In this document: positions 7,318-13,967 of the stretch, one piece after another
Numbering within the stretch: the first letter of the stretch is position 1
How the letters are laid out: each line of letters starts with the position of its first letter
Assembly (NCBI GenBank): GCA_009930125.1
Contig: RZYZ01000020.1
Span: forward strand, 1-16,587
Direction: 5' to 3'
Source: Clostridia bacterium
GTDB lineage: Bacteria; Bacillota; Clostridia; Clostridiales; Clostridiaceae
Length of the DNA: 16,587 nt
Program-made: the position numbers and the translations under genes
The notes under the pieces: model-generated
The model's input: only the letters and a program-made list of their open reading frames with translations
The model's database searches: none
Told to the model about the DNA's origin: nothing

Positions 7318-7448
7318 ATAACACACACACAACATATTTCGAAATACGAAAAACGTGAAAGTATTTCATATTTCCCCCTTTTATACGATTATGTATACAA
7401 TAGTGTATGAACCCTTGAGTTTCCCCGACTCAAGGGTTTTCCCCTTTT
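7318..7448 (+). ncRNA. Putative Fur-controlled small RNA
   Basis: Between a promoter near 7283-7311 and a terminator at 7410-7448 lies about 130 bases with no meaningful reading frame (the two ATGs, at 7310 and near 7407, open frames of three codons at most). The predicted RNA has C-rich single-stranded candidates: CCCCC followed by TTTT at 7374-7382, and TTCCCCG in the terminator loop. CCCCUUU is complementary to AAAGGGG, the Shine-Dalgarno sequence of both flanking protein genes (7239-7245 on the minus strand, 7746-7752 on the plus strand). Known Gram-positive iron-sparing RNAs such as FsrA of Bacillus subtilis are Fur-regulated and use C-rich segments to block ribosome binding sites. The identification here is inference from architecture, not sequence homology. 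Confidence 0.45.
7410..7448 (+). terminator. Terminator of the putative small RNA
   Basis: An 11 bp perfect stem (AACCCTTGAGT at 7410-7420 with 7428-7438) closes a C-rich 7-base loop; the tail reads TTTT, CCCC, TTTT. No U-tract follows on the minus strand, so it acts rightward, although no protein gene precedes it on that strand. Confidence 0.75.
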
Positions 7449-7683
7449 ATCGACGAAATGAGTGATCTGCCAGTAAATTCAGATATCTCTTCTTTACACT
7501 ATTTTACACCATTGACTGTTTGAATCCTATTCTTTCAATTATATTCTTCATCAGTATTTCTGGACATAAAGTACGCAGAACTTCACATCCATCTTAAAAC
7601 CTTTCAGTTTCAGCTCGATTTAATGAAATTCTGTTAAGATTAGATCATAACCTCTCCAGATATTTCAATAATTCAGAAATGAT
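7449..7683. other. AT-rich gap, no gene seen
   Basis: Nothing convincing is visible between the small-RNA terminator and the HesB-like promoter. A TTGACT at 7512-7517 has no acceptable -10 at normal spacing. Confidence 0.5.
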
Positions 7684-7712
7684 TTGAAGATTTATCCGGG
7701 ATGTTATATAAT
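7684..7712 (+). promoter_or_regulatory. Promoter of the HesB-like gene pair
   Basis: TTGAAG at 7684-7689, a 17 bp spacer and TATAAT at 7707-7712. A second TATAAT at 7730-7735 lacks a -35 box. The leader would be about 45 bases and includes the AAAGGGGAG ribosome binding site at 7746-7754. Confidence 0.75.
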
Positions 7713-7762
7713 GGTATGGAAATTCAGAGTATAATGATATGAATTAAAGGGGAGTAGAATAA

Positions 7763-8113
7763 ATGAATGATACACAGATCAAAATGATAGACATTTCAGA
7801 AGAAGGCTACCAGGAGTTCAACGACCTGCTGGAAGCCAACGAAATCGAACCTAAGGTAGTCAGACTGGCACTGGCAGGCTTCGGATGCAGCGGACCAAGA
7901 TTCGGTCTGATGGTAGACGATCCTACAGACAGTGACGTGGTAGAAGTCGTAAAAGACATCACTTTCATCGTTTCAAAGGATCTTTACAATGAATACGAAG
8001 GATTCGTCATCCTTTCTGATGAAGAAAACTTCGGTGGCGGCATGTCATTAAGACCTAAGAAGGTTGACGATGCTTCAGGATGCTCAACCTGCGCTACAGG
8101 CTGCGCTGTATAA
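7763..8113 (+). CDS. HesB-like Cys-rich protein (first of tandem pair)
   Basis: A 116-residue cytosolic protein of the HesB/IscA-like group seen in anaerobes, some members of which are selenoproteins. It has the A-type core (residues 33-100) with LAGFGCSGPRFGL, where C42 corresponds to the first cluster-binding Cys of IscA-type proteins, a glycine-rich turn (GGG at 91-93) and LRPKK. The C-terminus carries C107, C110 and C114, spaced differently from the CGC end of classical IscA. No in-frame TGA is present, so this is the all-Cys form. A role in iron-sulfur or metal handling is inferred from the family; no isc or suf gene is nearby. AAAGGGGAG precedes the ATG by eight bases. The second copy follows after 22 bases, so the pair forms an operon. 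Confidence 0.85.
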   Translation: MNDTQIKMIDISEEGYQEFNDLLEANEIEPKVVRLALAGFGCSGPRFGLMVDDPTDSDVVEVVKDITFIVSKDLYNEYEGFVILSDEENFGGGMSLRPKKVDDASGCSTCATGCAV

Positions 8114-8135
8114 TAAACGATAAGGAGAGTATTAC

Positions 8136-8477
8136 ATGGAGACACTAAACAAAGAACTGCTTACCATGAGCGATTCTGCATATGATGAATTCCTGAACTT
8201 TCTAAGATCAAACAACGTTGAAAAGAACAATATCAGAATCAGCCTTGCAGGCTACGCCTGCAGCGGTCCAAGATTCGGACTGCAGGTGGACGATCGCAAG
8301 GATGGAGATATGGAAACAACCATCAAGGATCTCACTTTCTATGTGGAATCCGGACTGTATAACGAGTTCGAAGGCTTCCAGATTCTCTCCACTGAAGAGA
8401 ACATGGGACAGGGAATGGTTCTGAGACCGAATAAGGTCACTGAATCTGACTGTGGTTCCTGCAGCAGCTGCGGTTAA
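8136..8477 (+). CDS. HesB-like Cys-rich protein (second of tandem pair)
   Basis: A 113-residue paralogue of the preceding protein, colinear with it without gaps over residues 12-101. LAGYACSGPRFGL with C42, the LYNEFEGF segment and GMVLRPNKV match closely; the terminal Cys motif is tighter (CGSCSSCG: C106, C109, C112). It may bind the same kind of iron-sulfur or metal site, possibly as a heterodimer with its neighbour; that is inference. AAGGAGAG at 8122-8129 lies six bases before the ATG. The first gene has its own promoter and a single terminator follows this one, so the two are co-transcribed. The differing Cys ends suggest functional divergence after duplication. Confidence 0.85.
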   Translation: METLNKELLTMSDSAYDEFLNFLRSNNVEKNNIRISLAGYACSGPRFGLQVDDRKDGDMETTIKDLTFYVESGLYNEFEGFQILSTEENMGQGMVLRPNKVTESDCGSCSSCG

Positions 8478-8487
8478 TAGGACCTTC

Positions 8488-8515
8488 AAGGGCGGATGGA
8501 AACATCCGTCCTTTT
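8488..8515 (+). terminator. Terminator of the HesB-like pair
   Basis: An 11 bp stem (AAGGGCGGATG at 8488-8498 with 8503-8513, one G-T pair) closes a GAAA tetraloop and runs into TTTT, ten bases after the stop. Confidence 0.9.
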
Positions 8516-8540
8516 AATGTTGAAATTATCCTTGTCATGA

Positions 8541-8570
8541 AAAAACCGGGCTCCTTGGAGTCCGGTTTTT
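8541..8570. terminator. Bidirectional terminator, end of the MoxR-DUF2201 operon
   Basis: A 13 bp stem (8541-8553 with 8558-8570, one G-T pair) with a CTTG loop and A/T runs on both sides, so it works in both directions. On the minus strand it follows the glycine-zipper gene by 11 bases; on the plus strand it backs up the terminator at 8488-8515. Confidence 0.88.
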
Positions 8571-8581
8571 CACGTGCATTT

Positions 8582-8770
8582 CTACCTGTTTTCATTTTTC
8601 TTTCTGTTTTGCTGATCAAGGCCGGCTCCGATGGCCACACCTAAGGCAATGCCAATGGCCAGATTATTCATGGCAGCCCCCAGGGCCACCCCCACTCCGA
8701 TACCAATGGCCAGATAGGACACACCTTCCTGTTTCTTCTTTTTGCCTGAATCTTCTGTTTTTCTTTTCAT
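8582..8770 (-). CDS. Small glycine-zipper membrane protein
   Basis: A 62-residue protein: a highly basic N-terminus (about residues 1-15, Lys/Arg-rich), a hydrophobic centre at about 18-48 full of small residues in GxxxG/GxxxA-like spacing (IGIGVGVALGAAM, then IGIALGVAIGAG), and a polar basic tail. This is a glycine-zipper pattern typical of small helices that pack in membranes. The frame is open to an ATG at 8818 overlapping the previous stop, but AAAGGAG seven bases before the ATG at 8770 decides the start. It is last in the operon, 31 bases behind the DUF2201 gene and just before the terminator. Function is unknown; membrane anchoring or a pore for the upstream complex is speculation. Confidence 0.75.
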   Translation of the reverse strand: MKRKTEDSGKKKKQEGVSYLAIGIGVGVALGAAMNNLAIGIALGVAIGAGLDQQNRKKNENR

Positions 8771-8801
8771 CTGCTGCTCCTTTCTTCTATCGAAGCTTAT
8801 C

Positions 8802-10160
8802 TTACCGCGCCCAGTCATGAAGAAGCGCTCTCATGACCTGAATTCCATAGGCGGGCTCATTTTCCTTCACGGTGTTCTTCAGATAGATCACCTCACCGAA
8901 GGGATCTCTTAGTGACAGCTTCTCTCCCTTCACCACCCAGATGGTTCTGTAATGGGAAGGTCTTGTCTCCAGCTTTTCCTCGCCTAAGCCGTCCGTGAAA
9001 TAAATGAGCAGCGTATTTCTCAGATTCAATTCCCTGATGTACTGAAACACCGGAGAAAACTTTGTACCTCCCCTTCTTTTCAGTAAAGGTTTGATGTCCT
9101 GGTAGGATCGGATCTTATAGTCACGCCTTACTGCATCATCACATTCAATGACTCGGATGGACTCACTGTATGCATGGCTCAGGGTGATGATCTCTTTCAG
9201 AAACTCTCTCATGGATCTGTCGTCAATGCTTCCTGAGATATCGATGGCCACGGTGACATCCGGAATATGATTTTTAAGTTCCCCTCTTAAGTCCAGCCTT
9301 TCAGGCTGTCTCCTGTTCACCCGGGTTACTGTTTTCTTTTTCCCCTTGGGCAGTGTTCTCATTGCTTTTCTGATGATCTGCGTCCAATGAACCTCGCCTT
9401 TCAGATTGTCCTTGACGATACGAAGAACCTCATCAGGAATCCCGTTTCGTGAAGCAAGCTTCAGGGTTGATTTCAGCTTATCCTTCACCTCGTCGGTATC
9501 TTCATTCTCAGACTCCACCCACTTGTCATGGACCTCTTCATAGTTGGCTTTATCCGATTCGGAAAGTTCCTTGGCTTCCTTGGGATGTTCCAGGATGGCC
9601 TTGTGAATCTCTTCTGTATAGAATTCCAGGGTCTCATTGGTCTTCAGATTAAGATCGAAGCGCATATTCACGGTGTTGATTCTCTCCACAAAAGACGGGA
9701 GATGATTGATGTACTGATTCACGGAAATATCCATGGCCAGGTTGATGGCCAGTTTCCGATACTTGTTTTTCAGAATCCTTTCCCTGCCATGATGCTTCAG
9801 AAGAATATGAAGGATCTCATGTTTAATCAGCGCCACAGCTTCCCGTTCCGAAAGAAACAGAAAGGAGAGCGGATTGAACAGAAAATGGATCTTGTTTCCT
9901 TTCAGCATACTGGCAGTGGGAAAGGTCAGATTGAAGTCGATCTCTCGCATGGTATCTCCCAGAAAAAGGGCATAGTAATCTTCTCCGCCATTAAGCATCC
10001 TGAAGGAAATCTCATTGAGATAATCAAAGAAATCCTTGTTGAAGCCTTGACGCAGACGTTCCCCCTCCATATACTTCTGAAGATCGAAAAGAAGCGCCCT
10101 TCTTTTCTGCATCAGTGCATCCTGTTCCTGAAATTCCTTATTGAAATTAAGATCTACCAT
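8802..10160 (-). CDS. DUF2201 protein: metallopeptidase-like plus vWA-like domain
   Basis: A 452-residue cytosolic protein with two parts. Residues about 15-230 form a metallopeptidase-like domain with a perfect HExxH (HEILH, H114, E115, H118) in a helix, and a downstream helix carrying NLAMDISVNQYI (D144, N148) that could supply another ligand. Residues about 300-452 form a vWA-like domain: DISGS at 307-311 as the MIDAS-type loop, GGTKFSP at 364-370 and FTDG at 388-391. The linker between is acidic. This matches the DUF2201 architecture, whose genes usually sit beside MoxR ATPases. Whether it really cleaves protein is unknown. Its ATG lies 14 bases inside the MoxR stop, so translation is probably coupled; an AGAGGGG sits 13 bases upstream, rather far. 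Confidence 0.9.
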   Translation of the reverse strand: MVDLNFNKEFQEQDALMQKRRALLFDLQKYMEGERLRQGFNKDFFDYLNEISFRMLNGGEDYYALFLGDTMREIDFNLTFPTASMLKGNKIHFLFNPLSFLFLSEREAVALIKHEILHILLKHHGRERILKNKYRKLAINLAMDISVNQYINHLPSFVERINTVNMRFDLNLKTNETLEFYTEEIHKAILEHPKEAKELSESDKANYEEVHDKWVESENEDTDEVKDKLKSTLKLASRNGIPDEVLRIVKDNLKGEVHWTQIIRKAMRTLPKGKKKTVTRVNRRQPERLDLRGELKNHIPDVTVAIDISGSIDDRSMREFLKEIITLSHAYSESIRVIECDDAVRRDYKIRSYQDIKPLLKRRGGTKFSPVFQYIRELNLRNTLLIYFTDGLGEEKLETRPSHYRTIWVVKGEKLSLRDPFGEVIYLKNTVKENEPAYGIQVMRALLHDWAR

Positions 10161-11223
10161 AACAATCGAAGAACCCCTCTATGAATGTATCTGAATTGAG
10201 CAGCAGCGGATAGACATCGGGATAGTCACTTTTCAGCTCTTTCATCACTGAGATTCTCAGGTCCTTGGGCATGAGATTGAGCACCTCCGAAAATCGGTCT
10301 CCATGTTTCTCCGTCATACGGTCTCTCAGCTTCAGGATCATGTTCTTTGCCAGAATGTACAGCCTGGAATGGCTGGCCTGACTGATCTCGTCCCGGACAA
10401 ACTGCCCCAGCACATCCATCTCGTACAGATCATCTGGTGAAATCAGTGGATTTCTGTTCTCCTCCAGAAATGCCGTGAACTCCTGAGCAAGCCTGGTGCC
10501 CACATTCCCTTTGACCAGATGGTACAGCGTCTTAGGCTCATAGTTTCTCTTCTCGAATACTTTCAGCGCATTGGAGACCCTCTCCCAGCTTCTGGGTGTA
10601 GCCTGAATGTACTCATCCTCGCTGGTGTAGCTCAGATACTCTCTGAAATTGGAGATGAACTGAAGGACCTGTTCATGGATCTGTCCTTCCTCCATGCCCC
10701 AGCGGATCCATTCCTTGGGATCCGAATCCATGTTGAACCAGATGAAACGGTCTTCCTGGGCCGGGTCCATATCCACCACCTGATAATCCGTTTCCCGGAA
10801 AGAATCCATCTTGTTTGTGGGATTCATGGCCGCTGCCACAAGCACTCTGTCGGAGAGCTTGTATCCGTTGATTTCTCTGTTGAGAATCAGGTTCATGAGC
10901 TCCTGCTGCACGCTGTGGTCACAGCGGTTGATTTCGTCGATGAAGAGCATCACCCTGCCTGGATTGTTCTGCAGCCAGGCATCAATCTCCATGAGCTTAT
11001 GATGGGTCGCATAGTAGGTCTTTCCTCCTACCACCATGGGCAGACCTCCGATTTCTCCTTCCTTCAGAAGATTCGCATCGATGTTCACCAGATACATATC
11101 ATTTCTCTTCGCAAAATCCTTGATGAGCGATGTCTTTCCGATACCGCTCTCTCCTATGATCAGTGGCACTGCGCGGCTAAGAAGCGACAGTTCCACAGCT
11201 TCCAGTGTTTCTTTATAATTCAT
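10147..11223 (-). CDS. MoxR-type AAA+ ATPase
   Basis: A 358-residue AAA+ ATPase. Walker A is GESGIGKT at 24-31, Walker B VMLFIDE at 91-97, sensor 1 is the Asn of AAAMNP (N134), and EDRF with R159 is the expected arginine-finger region; a helical lid and a C-terminal domain of about 130 residues follow. MoxR-type ATPases form hexamers and act with vWA-domain partners as chaperone-like machines that insert metals or remodel complexes; the partner here is the overlapping DUF2201 gene. AGGAGAGGGAG lies six bases before the ATG. The DUF4116 gene ends 15 bases upstream, so this is the middle gene of one operon. The long plus-strand frame across it is a shadow. The client of the machine is unknown. 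Confidence 0.93.
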   Translation of the reverse strand: MNYKETLEAVELSLLSRAVPLIIGESGIGKTSLIKDFAKRNDMYLVNIDANLLKEGEIGGLPMVVGGKTYYATHHKLMEIDAWLQNNPGRVMLFIDEINRCDHSVQQELMNLILNREINGYKLSDRVLVAAAMNPTNKMDSFRETDYQVVDMDPAQEDRFIWFNMDSDPKEWIRWGMEEGQIHEQVLQFISNFREYLSYTSEDEYIQATPRSWERVSNALKVFEKRNYEPKTLYHLVKGNVGTRLAQEFTAFLEENRNPLISPDDLYEMDVLGQFVRDEISQASHSRLYILAKNMILKLRDRMTEKHGDRFSEVLNLMPKDLRISVMKELKSDYPDVYPLLLNSDTFIEGFFDCYGRS

Positions 11224-11238
11224 TTCTGTCTCCCTCTC

Positions 11239-11952
11239 CTATCTTGCCAGCACATAATCAATGAGTTTCTGTTTCGTGCTTCTGGACCCGTGGTCTCTGA
11301 TATAGTTCACTTTATTGATGTCCAGAATCTGAAGCTCCATGAAGTCTCTGATATACTCCGGCGTCACATCTTCACCACTGAACTTTTCCTCCAGCACCTC
11401 ATAGAGCATGTCCATGTCCAGAGAGTCGTAGATGTATTTCACGATTTTGATGTTGGCCAGAAGATACTTCTTCAGCTCCTCTTCCGTGTAGTCTCCCACA
11501 TAGGTGATGGCCTGCTCGCTTCTTCCGATGGCGGCCACCTTTGCTTCCAGACATGGGGTTTTGACATATTTCAGCGCACTCCAGAAGGTATTCACCGCTG
11601 CAAGCTGCACTTCACAGCCCGGCGCTTTGATATACTGGATGGAATCAAAGTCTCTTTTCACCGCTTCCATCTGGAGCTCTAGTGTCTGTTCCCTGATATA
11701 CTGGATGGCCCACCCCTTGTTCTTCACCGCGGCCAGCTGCACCTCGTAGGGTGCATCCTTTATGAATCTCAGACTGTTCCATCCTCCAGTCACCGCTGTC
11801 AGCATGACAGCCAATGGTGGACTTTTGATATACTGAATGGAGGATGGTGTCTTCTTCACCGCCTCCATCATCACATCAAAGGATGGACTCACCATATGCC
11901 GTATTTCATTGCCATTTCTTTTCACCAGTTGAATTTCTTTTTCCTGTTCCAT
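11239..11952 (-). CDS. DUF4116 repeat protein
   Basis: A 237-residue cytosolic protein built of tandem 22-residue repeats. The small residue opening the AVK-like motif recurs exactly every 22 positions (31, 53, 75, 97, 119, 141), with weaker copies at 9 and about 163, giving seven to eight units. Each unit reads roughly E-V-x-L-x-A-V, seven variable residues, then I-x-Y-I-K, which suggests stacked helical pairs and a binding solenoid. This is the DUF4116 pattern. Residues about 180-237 are non-repetitive and helical. GAGGAA precedes the ATG. It is the promoter-proximal gene of the MoxR-DUF2201 operon, so a substrate adaptor or scaffold role for the ATPase is a reasonable inference; no function is established from the sequence. 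Confidence 0.87.
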   Translation of the reverse strand: MEQEKEIQLVKRNGNEIRHMVSPSFDVMMEAVKKTPSSIQYIKSPPLAVMLTAVTGGWNSLRFIKDAPYEVQLAAVKNKGWAIQYIREQTLELQMEAVKRDFDSIQYIKAPGCEVQLAAVNTFWSALKYVKTPCLEAKVAAIGRSEQAITYVGDYTEEELKKYLLANIKIVKYIYDSLDMDMLYEVLEEKFSGEDVTPEYIRDFMELQILDINKVNYIRDHGSRSTKQKLIDYVLAR

Positions 11953-12001
11953 TTCTTCCTCACATCATTTCCTGCAGTTTATTTCTCTTTTTCCAATTAC
12001 C

Positions 12002-12029
12002 ATTATACTATTAAATTTCACAAAATCAA
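12002..12029 (-). promoter_or_regulatory. Promoter of the DUF4116-MoxR-DUF2201 operon
   Basis: On the minus strand: TTGATT (12029 to 12024), a 16 bp spacer and TATAAT (12007 to 12002), about 50 bases before the DUF4116 ATG. A hairpin that may terminate the upstream gene lies just before it, so the operon is probably separate from relQ, with possible read-through. Confidence 0.75.
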
Positions 12030-12044
12030 AGTGTCGTTTAAACA

Positions 12045-12071
12045 GGCACCCAGATACAGGATCTGACTGCC
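12045..12071 (-). terminator. Imperfect terminator after relQ
   Basis: An 11 bp stem with one mismatch and one G-T pair (12061-12071 with 12045-12055, minus strand) and a 5-base loop. The tail TGTTTAAAC is poor in U, so termination is probably partial. Confidence 0.45.
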
Positions 12072-12078
12072 CGAAATA

Positions 12079-12867
12079 CTATCTGAACCGATTGATTTCC
12101 TTTTTCACCAGAAGATGCAGCTGATTGAGATCCGATACATCTCCGTATTCGATGAGTTTGTTCAGCTGACTCTGAAATCTGGATGCTTCCTGAATCTTGT
12201 TCAGAGACATGAGATAGAGAATATCATTCATGATGGATGATACGATGGCCGATTTCACTTCGAAGAGCTTCTGGGCATCCTTGATTTCATCCTTGATGTC
12301 CAGCATGGTCTGATCCAGCTGATAGGCCGACTCTGCCGCTTCCTTCAGCTTGCTCTTGATGTTTTCCGGTATGCTCTGCTTGTATTTGTAGTTCAGGCTG
12401 TGCTCGGTCACTGCCCAGAAATTCATGGCAAGGGTTCGAATCTGAATTTCGGCGATGATGTTGACCACGCCGGAGGCCATATTCACAGGATACTGAATGA
12501 TCATGTGATAGCTTCTGTAGCCGCTGGGTTTCACATTGGTGATATAGTCCTTCTCGTAGAGGATCTTCATATCCTGCCTGCTGCGAAGAATATTCACCAC
12601 CGTTTCAATGTCATCCACAAACTGGCACATGATTCGGATACCCGCGATATCTTCCAGCTCCATGGCCAGACGATCATGGGGAATCTCAAACTTGTTGGCT
12701 TTTTCCAGCATGGAGGAAATTTCCTTTACTCTGCCCGTGATGAACTCAATGGGCGAATAATCGTTTTTCCTTCGATATTCCGTTCTGATTGCCCTCAGCT
12801 TGACCTTCAATTCTTCCACAGCCTGCTCATAGGGAATCATGAATGTTTTCCAGTCTTTATTGGCCAT
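12079..12867 (-). CDS. relQ: Small alarmone synthetase, (p)ppGpp synthetase of RelQ/YjbM type
   Basis: A 262-residue cytosolic enzyme with a single RelA/SpoT-type synthetase domain and no hydrolase, TGS or ACT domains; it transfers pyrophosphate from ATP to GDP or GTP to make ppGpp or pppGpp. Visible motifs: RVKEISSMLEKANK from 46, EDIAGIRIM from 72 with the metal-binding D73, KPSGYRSYH at 113-121 (guanosine nucleotide binding), and AEIQIRT at 139-145 with E140, followed by WAVTEHSLNYKYK. The C-terminal helices fit the tetrameric RelQ group. The frame can begin at a GTG at 12876, but GAGAGGTG overlaps that codon, so the ATG at 12867 is chosen. RelP-type synthetases are similar; length and C-terminus favour RelQ. 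It follows the SDR gene and precedes the DUF4116 operon on the same strand. Confidence 0.93.
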   Translation of the reverse strand: MANKDWKTFMIPYEQAVEELKVKLRAIRTEYRRKNDYSPIEFITGRVKEISSMLEKANKFEIPHDRLAMELEDIAGIRIMCQFVDDIETVVNILRSRQDMKILYEKDYITNVKPSGYRSYHMIIQYPVNMASGVVNIIAEIQIRTLAMNFWAVTEHSLNYKYKQSIPENIKSKLKEAAESAYQLDQTMLDIKDEIKDAQKLFEVKSAIVSSIMNDILYLMSLNKIQEASRFQSQLNKLIEYGDVSDLNQLHLLVKKEINRFR

Positions 12868-12913
12868 ATTAAGCACCTCTCACATCCGATTCGGTTCACT
12901 CTTCGTTACTTCT

Positions 12914-12922
12914 ATTATACCA
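12914..12922 (-). promoter_or_regulatory. Extended -10 promoter of relQ
   Basis: On the minus strand TGGTATAAT (12922 to 12914) gives a perfect -10 with the TG extension; no good -35 lies upstream. It sits within 25 bases of the SDR stop, and no terminator separates the two genes, so relQ may be served both by this promoter and by read-through. Confidence 0.65.
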
Positions 12923-12937
12923 AATTTATAGCAATAG

Positions 12938-13711
12938 TTATTCTTTTTGTGACAGGAAGGCTGCTTTTCTTACGAGACATCTGGGCATGAGCTTTGTAAG
13001 TACCGGAACCATCTTTTCAAATGTTCCTGGAATCACCACGGCTTTTCCCCTCCAGAGCCCAAGGTATCCTGCATCCGCCACTTTCTTCGCTTCCATGATG
13101 AAGGCTTTTGCCGTATCCGTCTTCTTCATCTCTGCACGTTCCTGAAATTCTGTTCTCACAGGACCTGGACATAAAGCGGATACTTTCACGCCTTCTTCCT
13201 TCAGCTCTTCATGCATGGCTTCTGAGAGACTCAGCACATAGGCTTTGGACGCATAGTAGTTGGCCATGACAGGACCAGGCATAAACGCCGCAAGTGAGGC
13301 CACATTCATCACATAGCCGAAGTGCCTTTCCACCATGGCGGGTATGAATAGTTTGTTCATCTGGAGCAGGGAAAGCACATTGAGCTTCACCAGATCCTTT
13401 TCCTTTTCGTAGTCCGTATCCTTGAGCCTGCCGAAGCTGCCGAATCCTGCGTTGTTTATGAGGTAATCCACTCGGATGCCTCTTCTTTCCACTTCCTCAT
13501 GGATCTCATCTGGTGCTTCTTCCCGGGTCAAATCCTTTGCCAGAACCAGCACCTTCACCCCGTACTGGGCTTCTATTCTTTCTCTGATTTCATTGAGCTT
13601 CTCTTCTCTTCGCGCTACAAGTATGAGATGAATACCATCCCTTGCGAAATTCAGTGCGATTTCAAGTCCTATTCCAGATGTGGCGCCCGTGACTAATGCG
13701 TAACCTTCCAT
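12938..13711 (-). CDS. Short-chain dehydrogenase/reductase
   Basis: A 257-residue classical SDR oxidoreductase, NAD(P)-dependent, substrate unknown. The motifs are complete: TGATSGIG at 8-15 for the dinucleotide, ARR at 33-35 as the basic patch that usually favours NADPH, D60, NNAG at 86-89, N111, catalytic S139 in NVAS, Y152 and K156 in YYASK, and CPGPVRTEF at 181-189. It resembles the DltE/YqjQ-type SDRs of Firmicutes. The frame extends to 13753, but GGAGG eight bases before the ATG at 13711 sets the start and places the Rossmann motif at the N-terminus as usual. The hydrophobic, basic C-terminus is family-typical and may touch membranes. It reads into relQ, 70 bases away. Confidence 0.92.
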   Translation of the reverse strand: MEGYALVTGATSGIGLEIALNFARDGIHLILVARREEKLNEIRERIEAQYGVKVLVLAKDLTREEAPDEIHEEVERRGIRVDYLINNAGFGSFGRLKDTDYEKEKDLVKLNVLSLLQMNKLFIPAMVERHFGYVMNVASLAAFMPGPVMANYYASKAYVLSLSEAMHEELKEEGVKVSALCPGPVRTEFQERAEMKKTDTAKAFIMEAKKVADAGYLGLWRGKAVVIPGTFEKMVPVLTKLMPRCLVRKAAFLSQKE

Positions 13712-13741
13712 AATACATCCTCCAGTTTTTCGTTTTCTTCT

Positions 13742-13747
13742 ATTATA
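13742..13747 (-). promoter_or_regulatory. Probable -10 box of the SDR gene
   Basis: A perfect TATAAT on the minus strand in AT-rich DNA, about 30 bases before the SDR ATG. The -35 region (AGATTT at 17 bp) is poor, so only the -10 is marked. Confidence 0.5.
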
Positions 13748-13909
13748 ATACAATCACCTGAACTAAATCTTATCTGTTCTTCTATTCCGCTTCATTCGGA
13801 CATCACGAAAACCACTGAATATTCTAGGATTATCTTGCAGAAGGAGTTCATTCTTAATTCTATCTATCAAATACTTGACGATGAATATATCGTTTTTTTT
13901 TGTAACTAT

Positions 13910-13938
13910 TTTCAAGTGTACATAGCATATAATATACT
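13910..13938 (+). promoter_or_regulatory. Promoter of the first lipoprotein gene
   Basis: TTTCAA at 13910-13915 with TATACT at 13933-13938 at 17 bp; an overlapping perfect TATAAT lies at 13928-13933 but has no good -35. Either gives a leader of about 25-35 bases. Confidence 0.55.
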
Positions 13939-13967
13939 TATAAAAATATATGCCAAGGGGGAACACA

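Noticed and set aside
7321..7331. CA dinucleotide repeat
   Set aside because: Only about five units; too short to mean anything by itself.
8440..8480. Selenocysteine in the HesB-like C-terminus
   Set aside because: No in-frame TGA occurs before the TAA stop; the positions are encoded by TGT and TGC.
10519..11682. A 387-codon plus-strand frame across the MoxR and DUF4116 genes
   Set aside because: It spans two real genes and their gap, has no binding site, and its His-rich product is typical of antisense frames.
12876..12876. GTG as the start of the relQ-type synthetase
   Set aside because: That GTG is part of the GAGAGGTG ribosome binding site; the ATG at 12867 has proper spacing.
13871..13901. 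Short hairpin followed by nine T, resembling a terminator
   Set aside because: The stem is only 5 bp (ACGAT/ATCGT) and no plus-strand gene precedes it; it is probably AT-rich promoter upstream DNA.
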